From positions 1 through 53,708 of the forward strand of contig DATKZS010000219.1 in the NCBI GenBank assembly GCA_035527835.1: a DNA stretch of 53,708 nucleotides. Direction: 5' to 3'. This DNA comes from DATKZS01 sp035527835 [NCBI: bacterium] (GTDB lineage Bacteria; RBG-13-61-14). This document shows, piece by piece, positions 24,853 to 33,518 of this stretch (positions are counted from its first letter, which is position 1; each line of letters begins with the position of its first letter). Below the pieces are notes generated by a model. The model was not told the DNA's origin. It ran no database searches and saw only the letters and a list, made by a program, of their open reading frames with translations. The position numbers were made by a program, and so were the translations under genes.

Positions 24853-25610
24853 GCGCGAAAAAATTGAAATACGGGAACCCCACGCTGTTTAACACCATGA
24901 TGCAGCCCCATTTCTGCCCGGGCTGCCATTACGGCAGCATCGTGCGCGCGCTGGCGGAGGCCCTCGAAGAGACGGGCGTGGTGGGCGATACCGTGCTGGT
25001 CACCGGCATCGGTTGCAGCATGGTGAGCGCGCACTACATCAAGAACCTGGAGGGACTGGTGGCCCTCCACGGCCGCGCCCCCGCCGTCGCCACCGGCCTG
25101 AAGCGCGCGCTCGGCAAGGACAAGCTGGTCATTACCATGCAGGGCGACGGAGACCTTTCCGCCATCGGCATGGGCGAGATCATCGCCGCCGTCAACCGCT
25201 TCGAGAAGCTCACCACCATCTTCCTGAACAACGCCAATTTCGGGACCACCGGCGGCCAGGCCGCGCCCACCTCGTTGGCCGGACAGGTCACTCCCACCAC
25301 CCCGCAAGGCAAGGACGTGGAGACCTGGGGATTCCCCATCCACATGGCCGAGCTGCTCACCAACTTCAAGAGCGTGGTCTACTCCTTCCGCGGCGCCATG
25401 AACACCCACAAGAACTACAACCGCACCAAAAAGGCCCTGGTCACCGCGATCGAGAAGCAGAAGGCGAACATGGGCTACAGCTTTGTCGAGATCCTCTCCG
25501 CCTGTCCTCCCGGCCATCATGTCAAGGCCCAGGACAGTCTCAAGCTGGTGGAAAAGCTGATCGAGGAATTCCCCCTCGGAGAGTTCAAGAACACCGGTCG
25601 GCCGGTGTAA
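24849..25610 (+). CDS. korB: 2-oxoacid:ferredoxin oxidoreductase, beta subunit (TPP binding)
   Basis: 253 residues. CPGCHYG (23-29), TGIGCSMVSAHYI, LHGRAPAVATGLKRA and MQGDGDLSAIG (GDGD at 99-102) with FLNNANFGTTGGQ form the thiamine-diphosphate site. The C-terminal domain is short, as in KorB. Start by ATGA overlap with korA. A long hairpin separates it from the gamma subunit. Confidence 0.9.
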   Translation: MSAKKLKYGNPTLFNTMMQPHFCPGCHYGSIVRALAEALEETGVVGDTVLVTGIGCSMVSAHYIKNLEGLVALHGRAPAVATGLKRALGKDKLVITMQGDGDLSAIGMGEIIAAVNRFEKLTTIFLNNANFGTTGGQAAPTSLAGQVTPTTPQGKDVETWGFPIHMAELLTNFKSVVYSFRGAMNTHKNYNRTKKALVTAIEKQKANMGYSFVEILSACPPGHHVKAQDSLKLVEKLIEEFPLGEFKNTGRPV

Positions 25611-25646
25611 ACCTGGTGCTGGTCGGGAGGCTGGGCAAATGAAGGA

Positions 25647-25725
25647 GCCGCAGATGAACGCAGATGAACGCAGATTAAAATATTATTTTTCCAATTATCT
25701 GCGTTAATCTGCGTTAATCTGCGGC
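25647..25725. repeat. intergenic hairpin, CAGATGAACG family, copy 1
   Basis: Arms 25647-25677 and 25695-25725 are inverted, with two mismatches and one indel. The left arm holds CAGATGAACG twice in tandem followed by CAGATTAA. It lies between korB and korC. Confidence 0.85.
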
Positions 25726-25761
25726 TGAATAAAAAATAGCAACAACTCAGAGGAGCTCAAG

Positions 25762-26316
25762 ATGACCGAAAAGAAAAGGCACGAGTTGGTGGTGGGCGGC
25801 ACCGGAGGGCAGGGCGTGCTGACCGTCGCTTACGTCCTGGCCGCGGCCGCGGCCGAGGTCTACAATTACGTGACCCGCTTCCCCATTTACATGGCCACGC
25901 AGCGGGGCGGCCCGGCGTTCGCCACCGTGATCTTCTCGGACCAGGAGATCGCCGCGCCCATCCTCTCCCGCGCCGAGAACGCCGTGGCCATGGAGACCGG
26001 ATCGTACGGGCGCTTCAAGAAGGAGGTCAAGCCGGGCGGCAGGCTGTTCGTCAACAGCTCGATCGTGAAGAAGGTTGACCCGCCCGGAGACTACCAGCTC
26101 TTCGAGATCCCGGCGACCGACCTGGCTAAGGAGTTAGGAAAGCCGCGGATGGCCAACGTGGTCATGCTCGGCGCCTACCGCGAGATCACCGGGGTCATGA
26201 CCGAGGAGCAGGTATTGAAGGCCCTGCAAAAGGACGTGGGCGAGGGCCGCATGGAAGTGACCCTCGAGGCCTTCAAGCGAGGCGTCCAGTACGCGCGCGA
26301 CAACAAGATGGTCTGA
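25762..26316 (+). CDS. korC: 2-oxoacid:ferredoxin oxidoreductase, gamma subunit
   Basis: 184 residues. VGGTGGQGVLTVAYVLA (11-27) is the nucleotide-type loop of the POR gamma domain, followed by RFPIYMATQRGGPAFATVIFSD. Complete for KorC. GAGGAGCTCAAG precedes the ATG. It is the fourth and last subunit gene, separated from korB by a hairpin rather than by another gene. Confidence 0.9.
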   Translation: MTEKKRHELVVGGTGGQGVLTVAYVLAAAAAEVYNYVTRFPIYMATQRGGPAFATVIFSDQEIAAPILSRAENAVAMETGSYGRFKKEVKPGGRLFVNSSIVKKVDPPGDYQLFEIPATDLAKELGKPRMANVVMLGAYREITGVMTEEQVLKALQKDVGEGRMEVTLEAFKRGVQYARDNKMV

Positions 26317-26387
26317 TCCAAGGTGGCCGGGACACTCCTGTCCCGAGGCGCCATCGGCCGCGATCAAAGTTTCAGGAGAATTAATGA

Positions 26388-26466
26388 GCCGCAGATGAAC
26401 GCAGATTAACGCAGATAAATATAGAATATATTGATTAATCTGCGTTCATCTGCGTTCATCTGCGGC
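26388..26466. repeat. intergenic hairpin, CAGATGAACG family, copy 2
   Basis: Left arm 26388-26417 and right arm 26435-26466, nearly perfect. The reverse complement of its right arm is identical to the left arm of copy 1 at 25647, so the two are true family members 740 bp apart. Confidence 0.85.
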
Positions 26467-26519
26467 AAAAAAATAAAAAAACTTATGCATCCTCGATGTC
26501 AGTAGCACAGGGGGCAGCC

Positions 26520-27860
26520 ATGACACGGCCCAAGGTAATTCTAGCGGACCAGCAGGACTATCGAGCCGATGAGATCGCCGCCAAAGCCTCCGCCATCATC
26601 GCGGAACTCGGCCTTGATGTGCGCGGCAAGACCGTGTTCGTGAAGCCCTCCTTTGTTTACCCTTCCCGGAACCCGATCGTCAAGGGCATCATCACCCAGC
26701 CGGAAGTGATCGTCGGCACGCTCCGGGCGCTCAAGGATGCCGGCGCCAAAAAGCTCATGGTCGGCGAGTCGTCGGTGCTGGGCCCGAGCCGGGTGTCGTT
26801 CCACTCCACCGGCGTGCTGCCGCTCTTGAAGGGCCTGGCCGAGCCGGTGTTCCTGGACGAGGAGGAAGAGGTCGAGGTCAAGGTGGACAAGCCCTGGGTC
26901 CAGGACCGCTTCACCGTGCCTAAGATCTGGCTCGACGCCGACGTTTACGTGTCGCTGCCGAAAATCAAGACCAACATGTTCGCGGAGGTCACGCTCACCA
27001 TCAAGAACAACCTGGGGCTGCTGCGCCAGCGCGCGCGGCTCCTGTATCACGATTACCGGCTGCACCAGAAGCTCGCGGACCTGTACCGGGTCCGCCCGCC
27101 GGACCTGGTGATCGCGGATTGCATCGTGGCGGGAGAGGGGCAGGGCCCGCTCATGGCCGAGCCGGTGCCGCTGGGCCTCCTGGTCGGCGGCGGCAACGCC
27201 GTGGCGGTGGACCGGGTGGCGTGTTACCTTACCGGTTATGAGCCGGAGGAGGTCGAGCACCTGAAGCTCCTGATCGAGGCCGGTTACGGGCCGGGATCGC
27301 TCGATGACATTGACATCACCGGCCGCGAGCTGCTCGAGCGCCGCCGCGCCTTCCGCCGGCCGCGGCTCTCGCTCCTGGAGCTCAGCCCGAAGCTCCGCGT
27401 GTTCCAGGGGACCGAGTATTTCTGCCCCTGGGGATGCGCCGGACTGGTACGGGGAGCGGTGGACGCATACGTGGATTTCTACGGGCCCGACGGCATCCAG
27501 CCCATGAACCTGATCGTGGGCAAGCCTATTCGCTCAATCCCCGATGATCTCGACCCCGAGATCACCATGGTCCTCGGCGACTGCGCCGAGCCGCACCGGC
27601 GCCGCGGCGAGTTCGTAGCCGGATGCTGCCCGCGGCCGCTCGAGGTGGGCCTGGTGCTCCGCCGCATCCTGGGGCCGATGGACGTGGACGTGATGCTCGG
27701 CGACGTGATCAAGGCCTATATGGGCCATAACCTGTGGCGCGCCAGGAGGATGCTTGGCGGCCACAAGCTCGCCCCCATCGAGAACCACATGGGCCTGACC
27801 CGCGTGGTCCGGGAGTTCATCACCATGAAAAAGCTCCAGCGCAAGGCCGGGCGCCAATGA
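26520..27860 (+). CDS. DUF362 family protein
   Basis: 446 residues. DUF362 signatures: TVFVKPSFVYPSRNPIVKGIITQPEVI, AKKLMVGESSVLGPSR, DVYVSLPKIKTNMFAEVTLTIKNNLG and DLVIADCIVAGEGQGPL, followed by AVAVDRVACYLTGYEPEEVEHLK. A C-terminal part adds CPWGCAG, GDCAEPHRRRGEFVAGCCPRP. DUF362 proteins are common in anaerobes beside Fe-S proteins, with no settled role. ATG 26520 is preferred to ATG 26496 because of GGGGG about 8 nt before it. Overlaps the next gene by 4 nt. Confidence 0.88.
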   Translation: MTRPKVILADQQDYRADEIAAKASAIIAELGLDVRGKTVFVKPSFVYPSRNPIVKGIITQPEVIVGTLRALKDAGAKKLMVGESSVLGPSRVSFHSTGVLPLLKGLAEPVFLDEEEEVEVKVDKPWVQDRFTVPKIWLDADVYVSLPKIKTNMFAEVTLTIKNNLGLLRQRARLLYHDYRLHQKLADLYRVRPPDLVIADCIVAGEGQGPLMAEPVPLGLLVGGGNAVAVDRVACYLTGYEPEEVEHLKLLIEAGYGPGSLDDIDITGRELLERRRAFRRPRLSLLELSPKLRVFQGTEYFCPWGCAGLVRGAVDAYVDFYGPDGIQPMNLIVGKPIRSIPDDLDPEITMVLGDCAEPHRRRGEFVAGCCPRPLEVGLVLRRILGPMDVDVMLGDVIKAYMGHNLWRARRMLGGHKLAPIENHMGLTRVVREFITMKKLQRKAGRQ

Positions 27861-28729
27861 GCGCGCTGCCTCTTTTCCTCCTTTGCGTCCTCGGCCACCT
27901 CTTTTCGAAGTACGGCGAGGTGAGCGGCGTCGGCCGCGCCCACTACTCACTCCACTGGATCTACGCCGTGTTCGAGCCGCTGGTCATCAAGGCGGCGGAC
28001 TTCATGGTGGAGAGCCCGTTCTTCACGACCAACCGACTGGGCCGCTTCCTGTTATGGCTGGTGGGCCATACCAACGCCCTGGTGCCCCACGGCGTGGTCA
28101 TCCCGACCGGCGCGGCCATCCGTATCATGCGCGACATCGAGAAGCACTCCGGCGGCGAGGCCCATATCGCGGTCGGGCCCTGCGTGTGCCAGCGCGTGCT
28201 CAACCGGTTCTCCGAGCCCGTCTGCAAGGACATGACCATCTGGTACGGCGCCGAAATCTACCAGCGCCTCTTTCCCGGCGAGTACAAGTTCATCTGCGCC
28301 GACGAGGCCGCCGCCATGCTCCGCGAATTCCATAAAAAAGGACTCACCCCCGTCGCCGAGTTCTGCATGCAGTCCCGCCAGTGGATGTTCGTCATCTGCA
28401 ACTGCGACAACAAAATCTGCGCGCCCACCCGCTTCTACAACGCCGTCAAGGCCGCCCTCTACCCCGGGCCGTTCATGGTCCAGCATGACGCGAATAAATG
28501 CGTGGGCATCGAGAAGTGCGGCGCCTGCATCGCCCGCTGCCACTTCAAGGCCAACCGCGACGAGCAGGGCAGGGCCGTGCTGAACGAAAAGGAATGCATG
28601 GGCTGCGGCCTCTGCGTCACCACCTGCCAGGGCCAGGCCCGCCGCCTGGTTAAAAGGCCGGGCTACACCGGAAGACTCCTGCCCTGGGACTACATCAGGG
28701 ACGCGGAGCTGGAAGAGGGAAGCGCGTAG
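27857..28729 (+). CDS. Fe-S protein with Cys-rich domain and two C-terminal [4Fe-4S] motifs
   Basis: 290 residues. The N-terminal 20 residues are hydrophobic but followed by ordinary soluble sequence, so membrane attachment is doubtful. A middle Cys-rich part has GPCVCQRVLNRF, CKDMTIWYG, CMQSRQWMFVICNCDNKICAP. The C-terminus has CVGIEKCGACIARC (CX5CX2CX3C, widened) and CMGCGLCVTTC. The same module order appears in the protein at 30666. Likely electron carrier coupled to the Kor/DUF362 products; the partner is unknown. Confidence 0.75.
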   Translation: MSALPLFLLCVLGHLFSKYGEVSGVGRAHYSLHWIYAVFEPLVIKAADFMVESPFFTTNRLGRFLLWLVGHTNALVPHGVVIPTGAAIRIMRDIEKHSGGEAHIAVGPCVCQRVLNRFSEPVCKDMTIWYGAEIYQRLFPGEYKFICADEAAAMLREFHKKGLTPVAEFCMQSRQWMFVICNCDNKICAPTRFYNAVKAALYPGPFMVQHDANKCVGIEKCGACIARCHFKANRDEQGRAVLNEKECMGCGLCVTTCQGQARRLVKRPGYTGRLLPWDYIRDAELEEGSA

Positions 28730-28790
28730 CGCGGGAAGAAAAAGGATCGAGAAGCTAGTGTAGTGGATCAATCTGATCGGTGATTATATC

Positions 28791-28901
28791 TTCAGCCCTG
28801 AAAGGGCAAAAATAAGACAGCCCAGGGTTGGCCGTCTTCGGCCTACCCTGGGATATCGGCGCCTATAAATATCCTTTTCAGCCCTGAAGGGGCGACACTA
28901 A
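28791..28901. repeat. dispersed agccctgaaggggc repeat pair with central hairpin
   Basis: TTCAGCCCTGAAAGGGCAAA (28791) and TTCAGCCCTGAAGGGGCGAC (28877) are direct repeats 86 nt apart. Between them CCCAGGG-TT-GGCCG-TCTT-CGGCC-TA-CCCTGGG (28821-28852) is a strong hairpin with two small bulges. Similar units occur in 4430-4590. It lies between convergent genes. Confidence 0.75.
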
Positions 28902-28996
28902 GATGCAGCCCGGTGCGAATTACACGGAAAATAATCATCTATAATTCGGATACTCTACACTCGGGAAAATGGCGCAACCATTTCCCTCGCTCCTCG

Positions 28997-30424
28997 CTAC
29001 TTCTTCTTCGGCATCAGCGGCGGCGGGCTCAGCGCCTCGTTCGTGGCCGTCTGGCCGCAGGCGTGGATGAGCACCGGCGCGTCCTTGATGTTGAGGAAGT
29101 CCGTTAGCTCCTGCTGGTCGTATCCGCCGGGCCGGTAGAAGTCGGGCGGGAAGTACCACTCGATCGAGAAGTTATAGCTCCCGGCCTTGACCGAGGTGAT
29201 CTCCATGGTGGTGCGCGCGTAGCCCAGGGACCCGGGGAGGTCCTCCGGCGGGAACGCCTGCCCGAGGTCGTCAATGTAGGTGAGCTTGTTCACCGTCTGC
29301 TTCATCAGCGCCGGATCAATGCTCACTCGGAAGATCAGGCTCCCCTGCGGCCCGGTGTACAAAAACCACGGGACCCAGTCGTCCTTGATCGCCTTCTCCC
29401 GCTCGCTCATCTTCCCGTCAATGGTCACGCCTTCCATGCAGTTGGGGCTGTAAAAGCGCATGCCGATGGCGGCCTGGTTCAGGTCGTAGCCGAACTCGAT
29501 GCCGGCGCGGGTGATGACGTGCTCGGGGTTGAAGGGGATGTTGAGGTTCATGGGCGAGACGATGATGCGGTCGTAGGTGAACACGTCGGAGTAGATGCGC
29601 GGGGCCGTAAGCCCCAGCGGCAGGGCCACGGTCAGCCACTGCCGGCCGTACCCGCGCACGTCGGCGTTGGTGGTCGCGTCAATGCCGCCGATCATGTTCT
29701 TCTCGTTGGACTCCACCTTGATCTTCCCGAAGAACAGCTCGCAGAAGGCCCGCATCTTCTGGCCGTCCAGGATGTTGACCCCGGTCCCGCCCGCGGACTT
29801 GGGGATGATGAAATTCTTGTTGATCGCGGTCTTGTAATATTTGCCGTTCAGGAAATTGACCAGGCCCTCGATCTTGTAGGTCACGCCGCGCACGATGAAC
29901 GGCAGCTCCGGGCTCTTCCACGGGTCCGCGTTCTCCAGCACCACCGTGTCCTCCTGCAGACGCGCGGGCATGGTGCCCTGGTACCGCACCAGGTAGCAGT
30001 AGGACTTGCCGTGGTCAACCGGGTCCTCGAGCTCGATCTCAATCCCCTCCTCGGTGGGCCAGCTTTCCCGGGGAGCGCGGTCGCCGGTGTCGCCGATCCG
30101 GAACACCAGGAAGTCCTGAGGATCGAGAAGATTATTGGCCAGCTCCACGTTTTTCCCCACCCCCAGGTGGAAGATGAAGGTCCCGTCACTCGTGCGCTCG
30201 TCGAACTGGAACGGGATCTGTTCCATGGCCCCGTGGCGTGAGACGAAGAGGAGCATGGAATCGAGCCTGGCCCCGTGGAAATCCTTGAGCAGCCCGCCGG
30301 GGACCTGGATGGGGTCATGCACGCGTTTCATGGAGGACGGGACGCCCTCCTGCGTGCGCACCGTGACGGAAACGATCAGGGTGAGAAAAATAATCGTAAG
30401 CGTGCGATGGACCGATTTCTTCAT
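28997..30424 (-). CDS. secreted protein of unknown function (IPFQxDE family, paralog 1)
   Basis: 475 residues from ATG 30424 (a GTG at 30439 would add five). Residues 1-25 are a Sec signal (VHRTLTIIFLTLIVSVTV). Marks shared with the protein at 34797: IPFQFDERTSDGTFIFHLG, FLVFRIGDTGDRA, EDPVDHGKSYCYLVRYQG and GKMSEREKAIKDDWVPWFLYTGPQG. The C-terminus has PPDFYRPGGYDQQELTDFLNIKDAPVLIHACGQ. No catalytic motif recognised; mixed beta sequence suggests a periplasmic or outer-surface beta protein. It diverges from the Fe-S gene at 30666. Confidence 0.7.
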   Translation of the reverse strand: MKKSVHRTLTIIFLTLIVSVTVRTQEGVPSSMKRVHDPIQVPGGLLKDFHGARLDSMLLFVSRHGAMEQIPFQFDERTSDGTFIFHLGVGKNVELANNLLDPQDFLVFRIGDTGDRAPRESWPTEEGIEIELEDPVDHGKSYCYLVRYQGTMPARLQEDTVVLENADPWKSPELPFIVRGVTYKIEGLVNFLNGKYYKTAINKNFIIPKSAGGTGVNILDGQKMRAFCELFFGKIKVESNEKNMIGGIDATTNADVRGYGRQWLTVALPLGLTAPRIYSDVFTYDRIIVSPMNLNIPFNPEHVITRAGIEFGYDLNQAAIGMRFYSPNCMEGVTIDGKMSEREKAIKDDWVPWFLYTGPQGSLIFRVSIDPALMKQTVNKLTYIDDLGQAFPPEDLPGSLGYARTTMEITSVKAGSYNFSIEWYFPPDFYRPGGYDQQELTDFLNIKDAPVLIHACGQTATNEALSPPPLMPKKK

Positions 30425-30665
30425 GGCTTGAACCTTCACCTTGCTTGTTTTCAGGGGCCGCCTTCAGCGCGGCCGACATGGCGCCTTATTCACATTACAA
30501 TCGTTATCTTGCTTCATTCTCACTCTAGCCGATTCGCGCGCGGTAAACAAATAACGGGCGCGGGGCATAAATCAGCGGCTATCATCACCCCGCGCAAGGC
30601 TTGCGGCGCGTTGCCCCCGATGCTAATCTTCATGATGTAGAATCAAGCAGTTCAAAGGAGATAAC

Positions 30666-31748
30666 ATGGACGGTTATGATGCCTTGATGTCCCTGCTCGA
30701 CAAGTTCCCCACCGGCGCCCCGCCGACCGCGAACCTGCGCCGTATTCTCGAGATCATCCTTACCAACGACGAGGCCATGCTCGCAAGCAAGCTCACGCCG
30801 CACCCCTTCCGCGAGCCGCTTCACAAATTGTGCGGCCGCGCCGGCCTGGACCCCGCCAAAATCAAGCCCCTGCTCGAGTCCATGGCCGACAAGGGCGTGG
30901 TGTACGCGGAGGTGAAGGACGGCGAGCCGCGCTACTCGGTCATGCCGCTGGTGCCCGGCATCTTCGAGCTGCAGTTCATGAAGGGGCTTTACGACGCGAA
31001 GTCCAAGGAGCTGGCCGGGCTGTTCAACGCTTATTACTTCGAGGGCTGGGGCGAGAAGAGCTTTGCCGTGAAGGAGCCGTTCGCGCGGACCATCGTCATC
31101 GGCAAGGAAATCCCGGCGGGGCAGGAGGTGCAGCCCTACGAGCAGGTGAAGAACCTGATCCAGAACCACAAGAGAAAGGCGCTCACCACCTGCTTCTGCC
31201 GCCACGAGCACGAGCTGATCGGAAATAGCTGCGGCCGGCCCAAGGACGTGTGCATGGTGCTGGGCCCGTTCGTGGACTACGCCGTGGAGCGCGGTTTCGC
31301 GCGGCGGGCCTCCGACGAGGAGATGCTGATGGCTCTGGACCGCGCGGAGGACGCCGGACTGGTGCACCTCTCCGACAACATCCTCGAGAAGGTCAACTTC
31401 ATCTGCAACTGCTGCGGCTGCTGCTGCGGCATCCTCGGCACCATCACCAAGCTCAACATTCCCACCGCCGTCGCGCACTCCAATTACATCATCGCCCGCG
31501 ACGAGGGCGCCTGTATTGACTGCGGCGACTGCGCCGACCGCTGCCAGGTAAAGGCGCTCACCTTCGACGCGGAGGAGGAAGTCCTGAAGCTGGACGAGAA
31601 GCGCTGCATCGGCTGCGGCCTGTGCATCCGTTCCTGCAACCAGGACGCGCTCTCCCTCAAGCGCCGTCCCGACTCCGACCTCATCCGGCCGCACAACTCC
31701 TACTTCGAGATGGGCATGGCCATTGTCAAATCAATGAAGCGCGGATAA
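30666..31748 (+). CDS. Fe-S protein: winged-helix-like N-terminus, Cys-rich domain, two [4Fe-4S] motifs
   Basis: 360 residues. The N-terminus (about 1-100) is helical and lacks Cys except one (LHKLCGRAGLDPAKIKPLLE, then GVVYAEVKDGEPRYSV), like a winged-helix fold. The middle holds CFCRHEHELIGNSCGRPKDVCM and FICNCCGCCCG. The C-terminus has CIDCGDCADRCQ and CIGCGLCIRSCN, each close to CX2CX2CX3C. Such proteins are frequent in sulfate reducers and relatives; they probably carry electrons between cytosolic enzymes. CAAAGGAG precedes the ATG. Confidence 0.8.
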   Translation: MDGYDALMSLLDKFPTGAPPTANLRRILEIILTNDEAMLASKLTPHPFREPLHKLCGRAGLDPAKIKPLLESMADKGVVYAEVKDGEPRYSVMPLVPGIFELQFMKGLYDAKSKELAGLFNAYYFEGWGEKSFAVKEPFARTIVIGKEIPAGQEVQPYEQVKNLIQNHKRKALTTCFCRHEHELIGNSCGRPKDVCMVLGPFVDYAVERGFARRASDEEMLMALDRAEDAGLVHLSDNILEKVNFICNCCGCCCGILGTITKLNIPTAVAHSNYIIARDEGACIDCGDCADRCQVKALTFDAEEEVLKLDEKRCIGCGLCIRSCNQDALSLKRRPDSDLIRPHNSYFEMGMAIVKSMKRG

Positions 31749-31776
31749 GCCCTGGTGTGGAAGGAGGTTATATATC

Positions 31777-33219
31777 ATGAAGGTTATTTGTCGCGTGGCG
31801 CTGTCCCTGGTTTTATTTTTTTCCCTGGCCGCTGTCCCCGTGGCCCCGGCCGAAGCTGCTTCTTCCCTGCCTGCAATCAGCGTGAAAGACGGGCGCCTGC
31901 TGGATGACGCCGGCCGGCAGGTGGTGTTGCGCGGGGTGAACGCGGGCGGCCGGAGCAAGCTCCCGCCCTTTTATCCCTTCGAGCCGGAGCCGGATTTCCA
32001 GACCGCGCTCACGCGTTACGCCGACGGCATCGCGTCCTTTGGCTTCAACGTGGTGCGCCTCATCGTGATCTACGAGGCCGCGGAGCCGGTGCGCGGGCAA
32101 TATGACGAGGAGTACCTGAAGAAGTTCGACGCCATGGTGGAAGCCTTCGCCGCCCGCGGCATTTACATCATTGTGGACAGCCACCAGGACGTGTTCAGCC
32201 GGCGCTTCTGCGGCGACGGCTTCCCCGACTGGGCGATCCGGGAAAAGTACCGCGGCCTGCCCCAGCATGAAGGCTGCCGCCTCTGGAACGTGCACTACTT
32301 CTCGACGCCGGCCCTGGACTCCTTCAACCGGCTCTACGAAAACGATGACGGCCTGCGCGACTCCTACGCCGCTTTTTTTAAGATGTTGGCCGAGCGCTAT
32401 AAAAATGAGCCCGCGGTCATCGGCTTCGAGCCCATGAACGAGCCCATGCCCGGGAGTTATGGCCTCATCCATTACACTAAATGGTATGAGCAGCTCTTCG
32501 CGCTCTATGAGGCCGCGGGCCAGGCGGTCCATGCCGCGGACCCGCGCTACCTCATCTTCGCCGACCTCTGCCCCCTGGAGAACCAGGGCGCCTGGAACAC
32601 CAGGCGGCCCCGGCCCCGCGTCGCGAACCTCGTGCTCGCGCCCCACTACTACGACTTGGGCACGTTCAGCGTATCCATCGGCAAAGGCTTGGAGCAGCGG
32701 GCCATCAACACCGGCATCGCCCGCTTCCTGGAACTGGGCCGCGCCTGGAACACGCCCGTGCTCTTCTCCGAATATGGCATTTCCCCTCTGTTCCAGGACG
32801 CGCCCGAATACATCAATATGCTCTATTCCGCGTTCGACGCCGGCCTCGTCTCCGGCACTTTCTGGGAGGCCTCGGTCAGCCCCCTTACCTGGGGATGGGA
32901 AAACACCTCCATCTTCGAGCCGGACGGCAGCGTCCGGCCCCGGGCGCTCGCGCTCGACCGGCCCTACCCGCGGGCCGTGGCCGGGAACATCGAGTCATTC
33001 TCTTTTGATCCCGCCAGCCGGCGCTTCGAGCTGACGTGGTCCGAGAGCGTGTCAGCGTCCGCGGCCACGGAGATTTATGCGCCGCCGCGGCTGTATGGAA
33101 ACATGCACGGCGTTACGCTCGATCCGCCGGGCGAGTGGAGCTACGATGCCGCGCGCGCGGTCTTACGGATCGCGCCATTGATGAGGGAGGGACAGAGGCG
33201 GGTGGCGATCGCGCCCTGA
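31777..33219 (+). CDS. secreted GH5 glycoside hydrolase (endoglycoceramidase-like)
   Basis: 480 residues. Sec signal peptide to about residue 27 (FSLAAVPVAPAEA). The TIM barrel shows VVLRGVNAGGRSKLPPF, FNVVRLIVIYEA, IIVDSHQDVFSRRFCGDGFP, acid/base Glu in GFEPMNEPMPG, and nucleophile Glu in VLFSEYGISP. The DSHQDVFSR and NEPMPG signatures and a C-terminal beta domain (RRFELTWSESVSASAATEIYAP onward) point to the endoglycoceramidase/GH5_27-29 type. It would cleave a glycan from a lipid or from another hydrophobic aglycone outside the cytoplasm. Confidence 0.88.
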   Translation: MKVICRVALSLVLFFSLAAVPVAPAEAASSLPAISVKDGRLLDDAGRQVVLRGVNAGGRSKLPPFYPFEPEPDFQTALTRYADGIASFGFNVVRLIVIYEAAEPVRGQYDEEYLKKFDAMVEAFAARGIYIIVDSHQDVFSRRFCGDGFPDWAIREKYRGLPQHEGCRLWNVHYFSTPALDSFNRLYENDDGLRDSYAAFFKMLAERYKNEPAVIGFEPMNEPMPGSYGLIHYTKWYEQLFALYEAAGQAVHAADPRYLIFADLCPLENQGAWNTRRPRPRVANLVLAPHYYDLGTFSVSIGKGLEQRAINTGIARFLELGRAWNTPVLFSEYGISPLFQDAPEYINMLYSAFDAGLVSGTFWEASVSPLTWGWENTSIFEPDGSVRPRALALDRPYPRAVAGNIESFSFDPASRRFELTWSESVSASAATEIYAPPRLYGNMHGVTLDPPGEWSYDAARAVLRIAPLMREGQRRVAIAP

Positions 33220-33453
33220 GTTCGGGAAGTCGGGACCGCGCTCGCCTTGAAGCAGATCCCGGACCAGGCCGAGCCGCGCGGCATCACACCGGAAGAGGCG
33301 GCGGCCGACGTGATGATGGAAAAGTCGCGGATCAAGGAGATGATGTCACCCATCGAAGTCGGCAACCTCTTCGTCTTCGGCTTCTCCCGCTTCTCCCGCT
33401 GCCTGATCGGAGGCGACCTGCTCTTCGACGGGGGGATGGTGCTGACATACTAA
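33220..33453 (+). pseudogene. 3' remnant of a short-chain dehydrogenase/reductase gene
   Basis: The frame that follows directly on the GH5 stop codon reads VREVGTALALKQIPDQAEPR and ends in LIGGDLLFDGGMVLTY, which is the C-terminal 75 or so residues of an SDR (compare the usual ITGxxLxVDGGxxxxY end). The Rossmann fold and the catalytic Tyr-x3-Lys are absent, and no start codon or ribosome site is present. It lies in the same frame as the GH5 gene, separated by one TGA. Confidence 0.65.
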
Positions 33454-33518
33454 CTGGCTCTACATGTTTTCCCGATAACAATATTGGCTGACCACGCAGC
33501 TAAAAATGGAGGATGGGA

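Noticed and set aside
30440-30665. Promoter in the divergent gap before the Fe-S gene (TTGCCC and TAGAAT)
   Set aside because: Spacing of 21 nt is too long and the boxes are weak.
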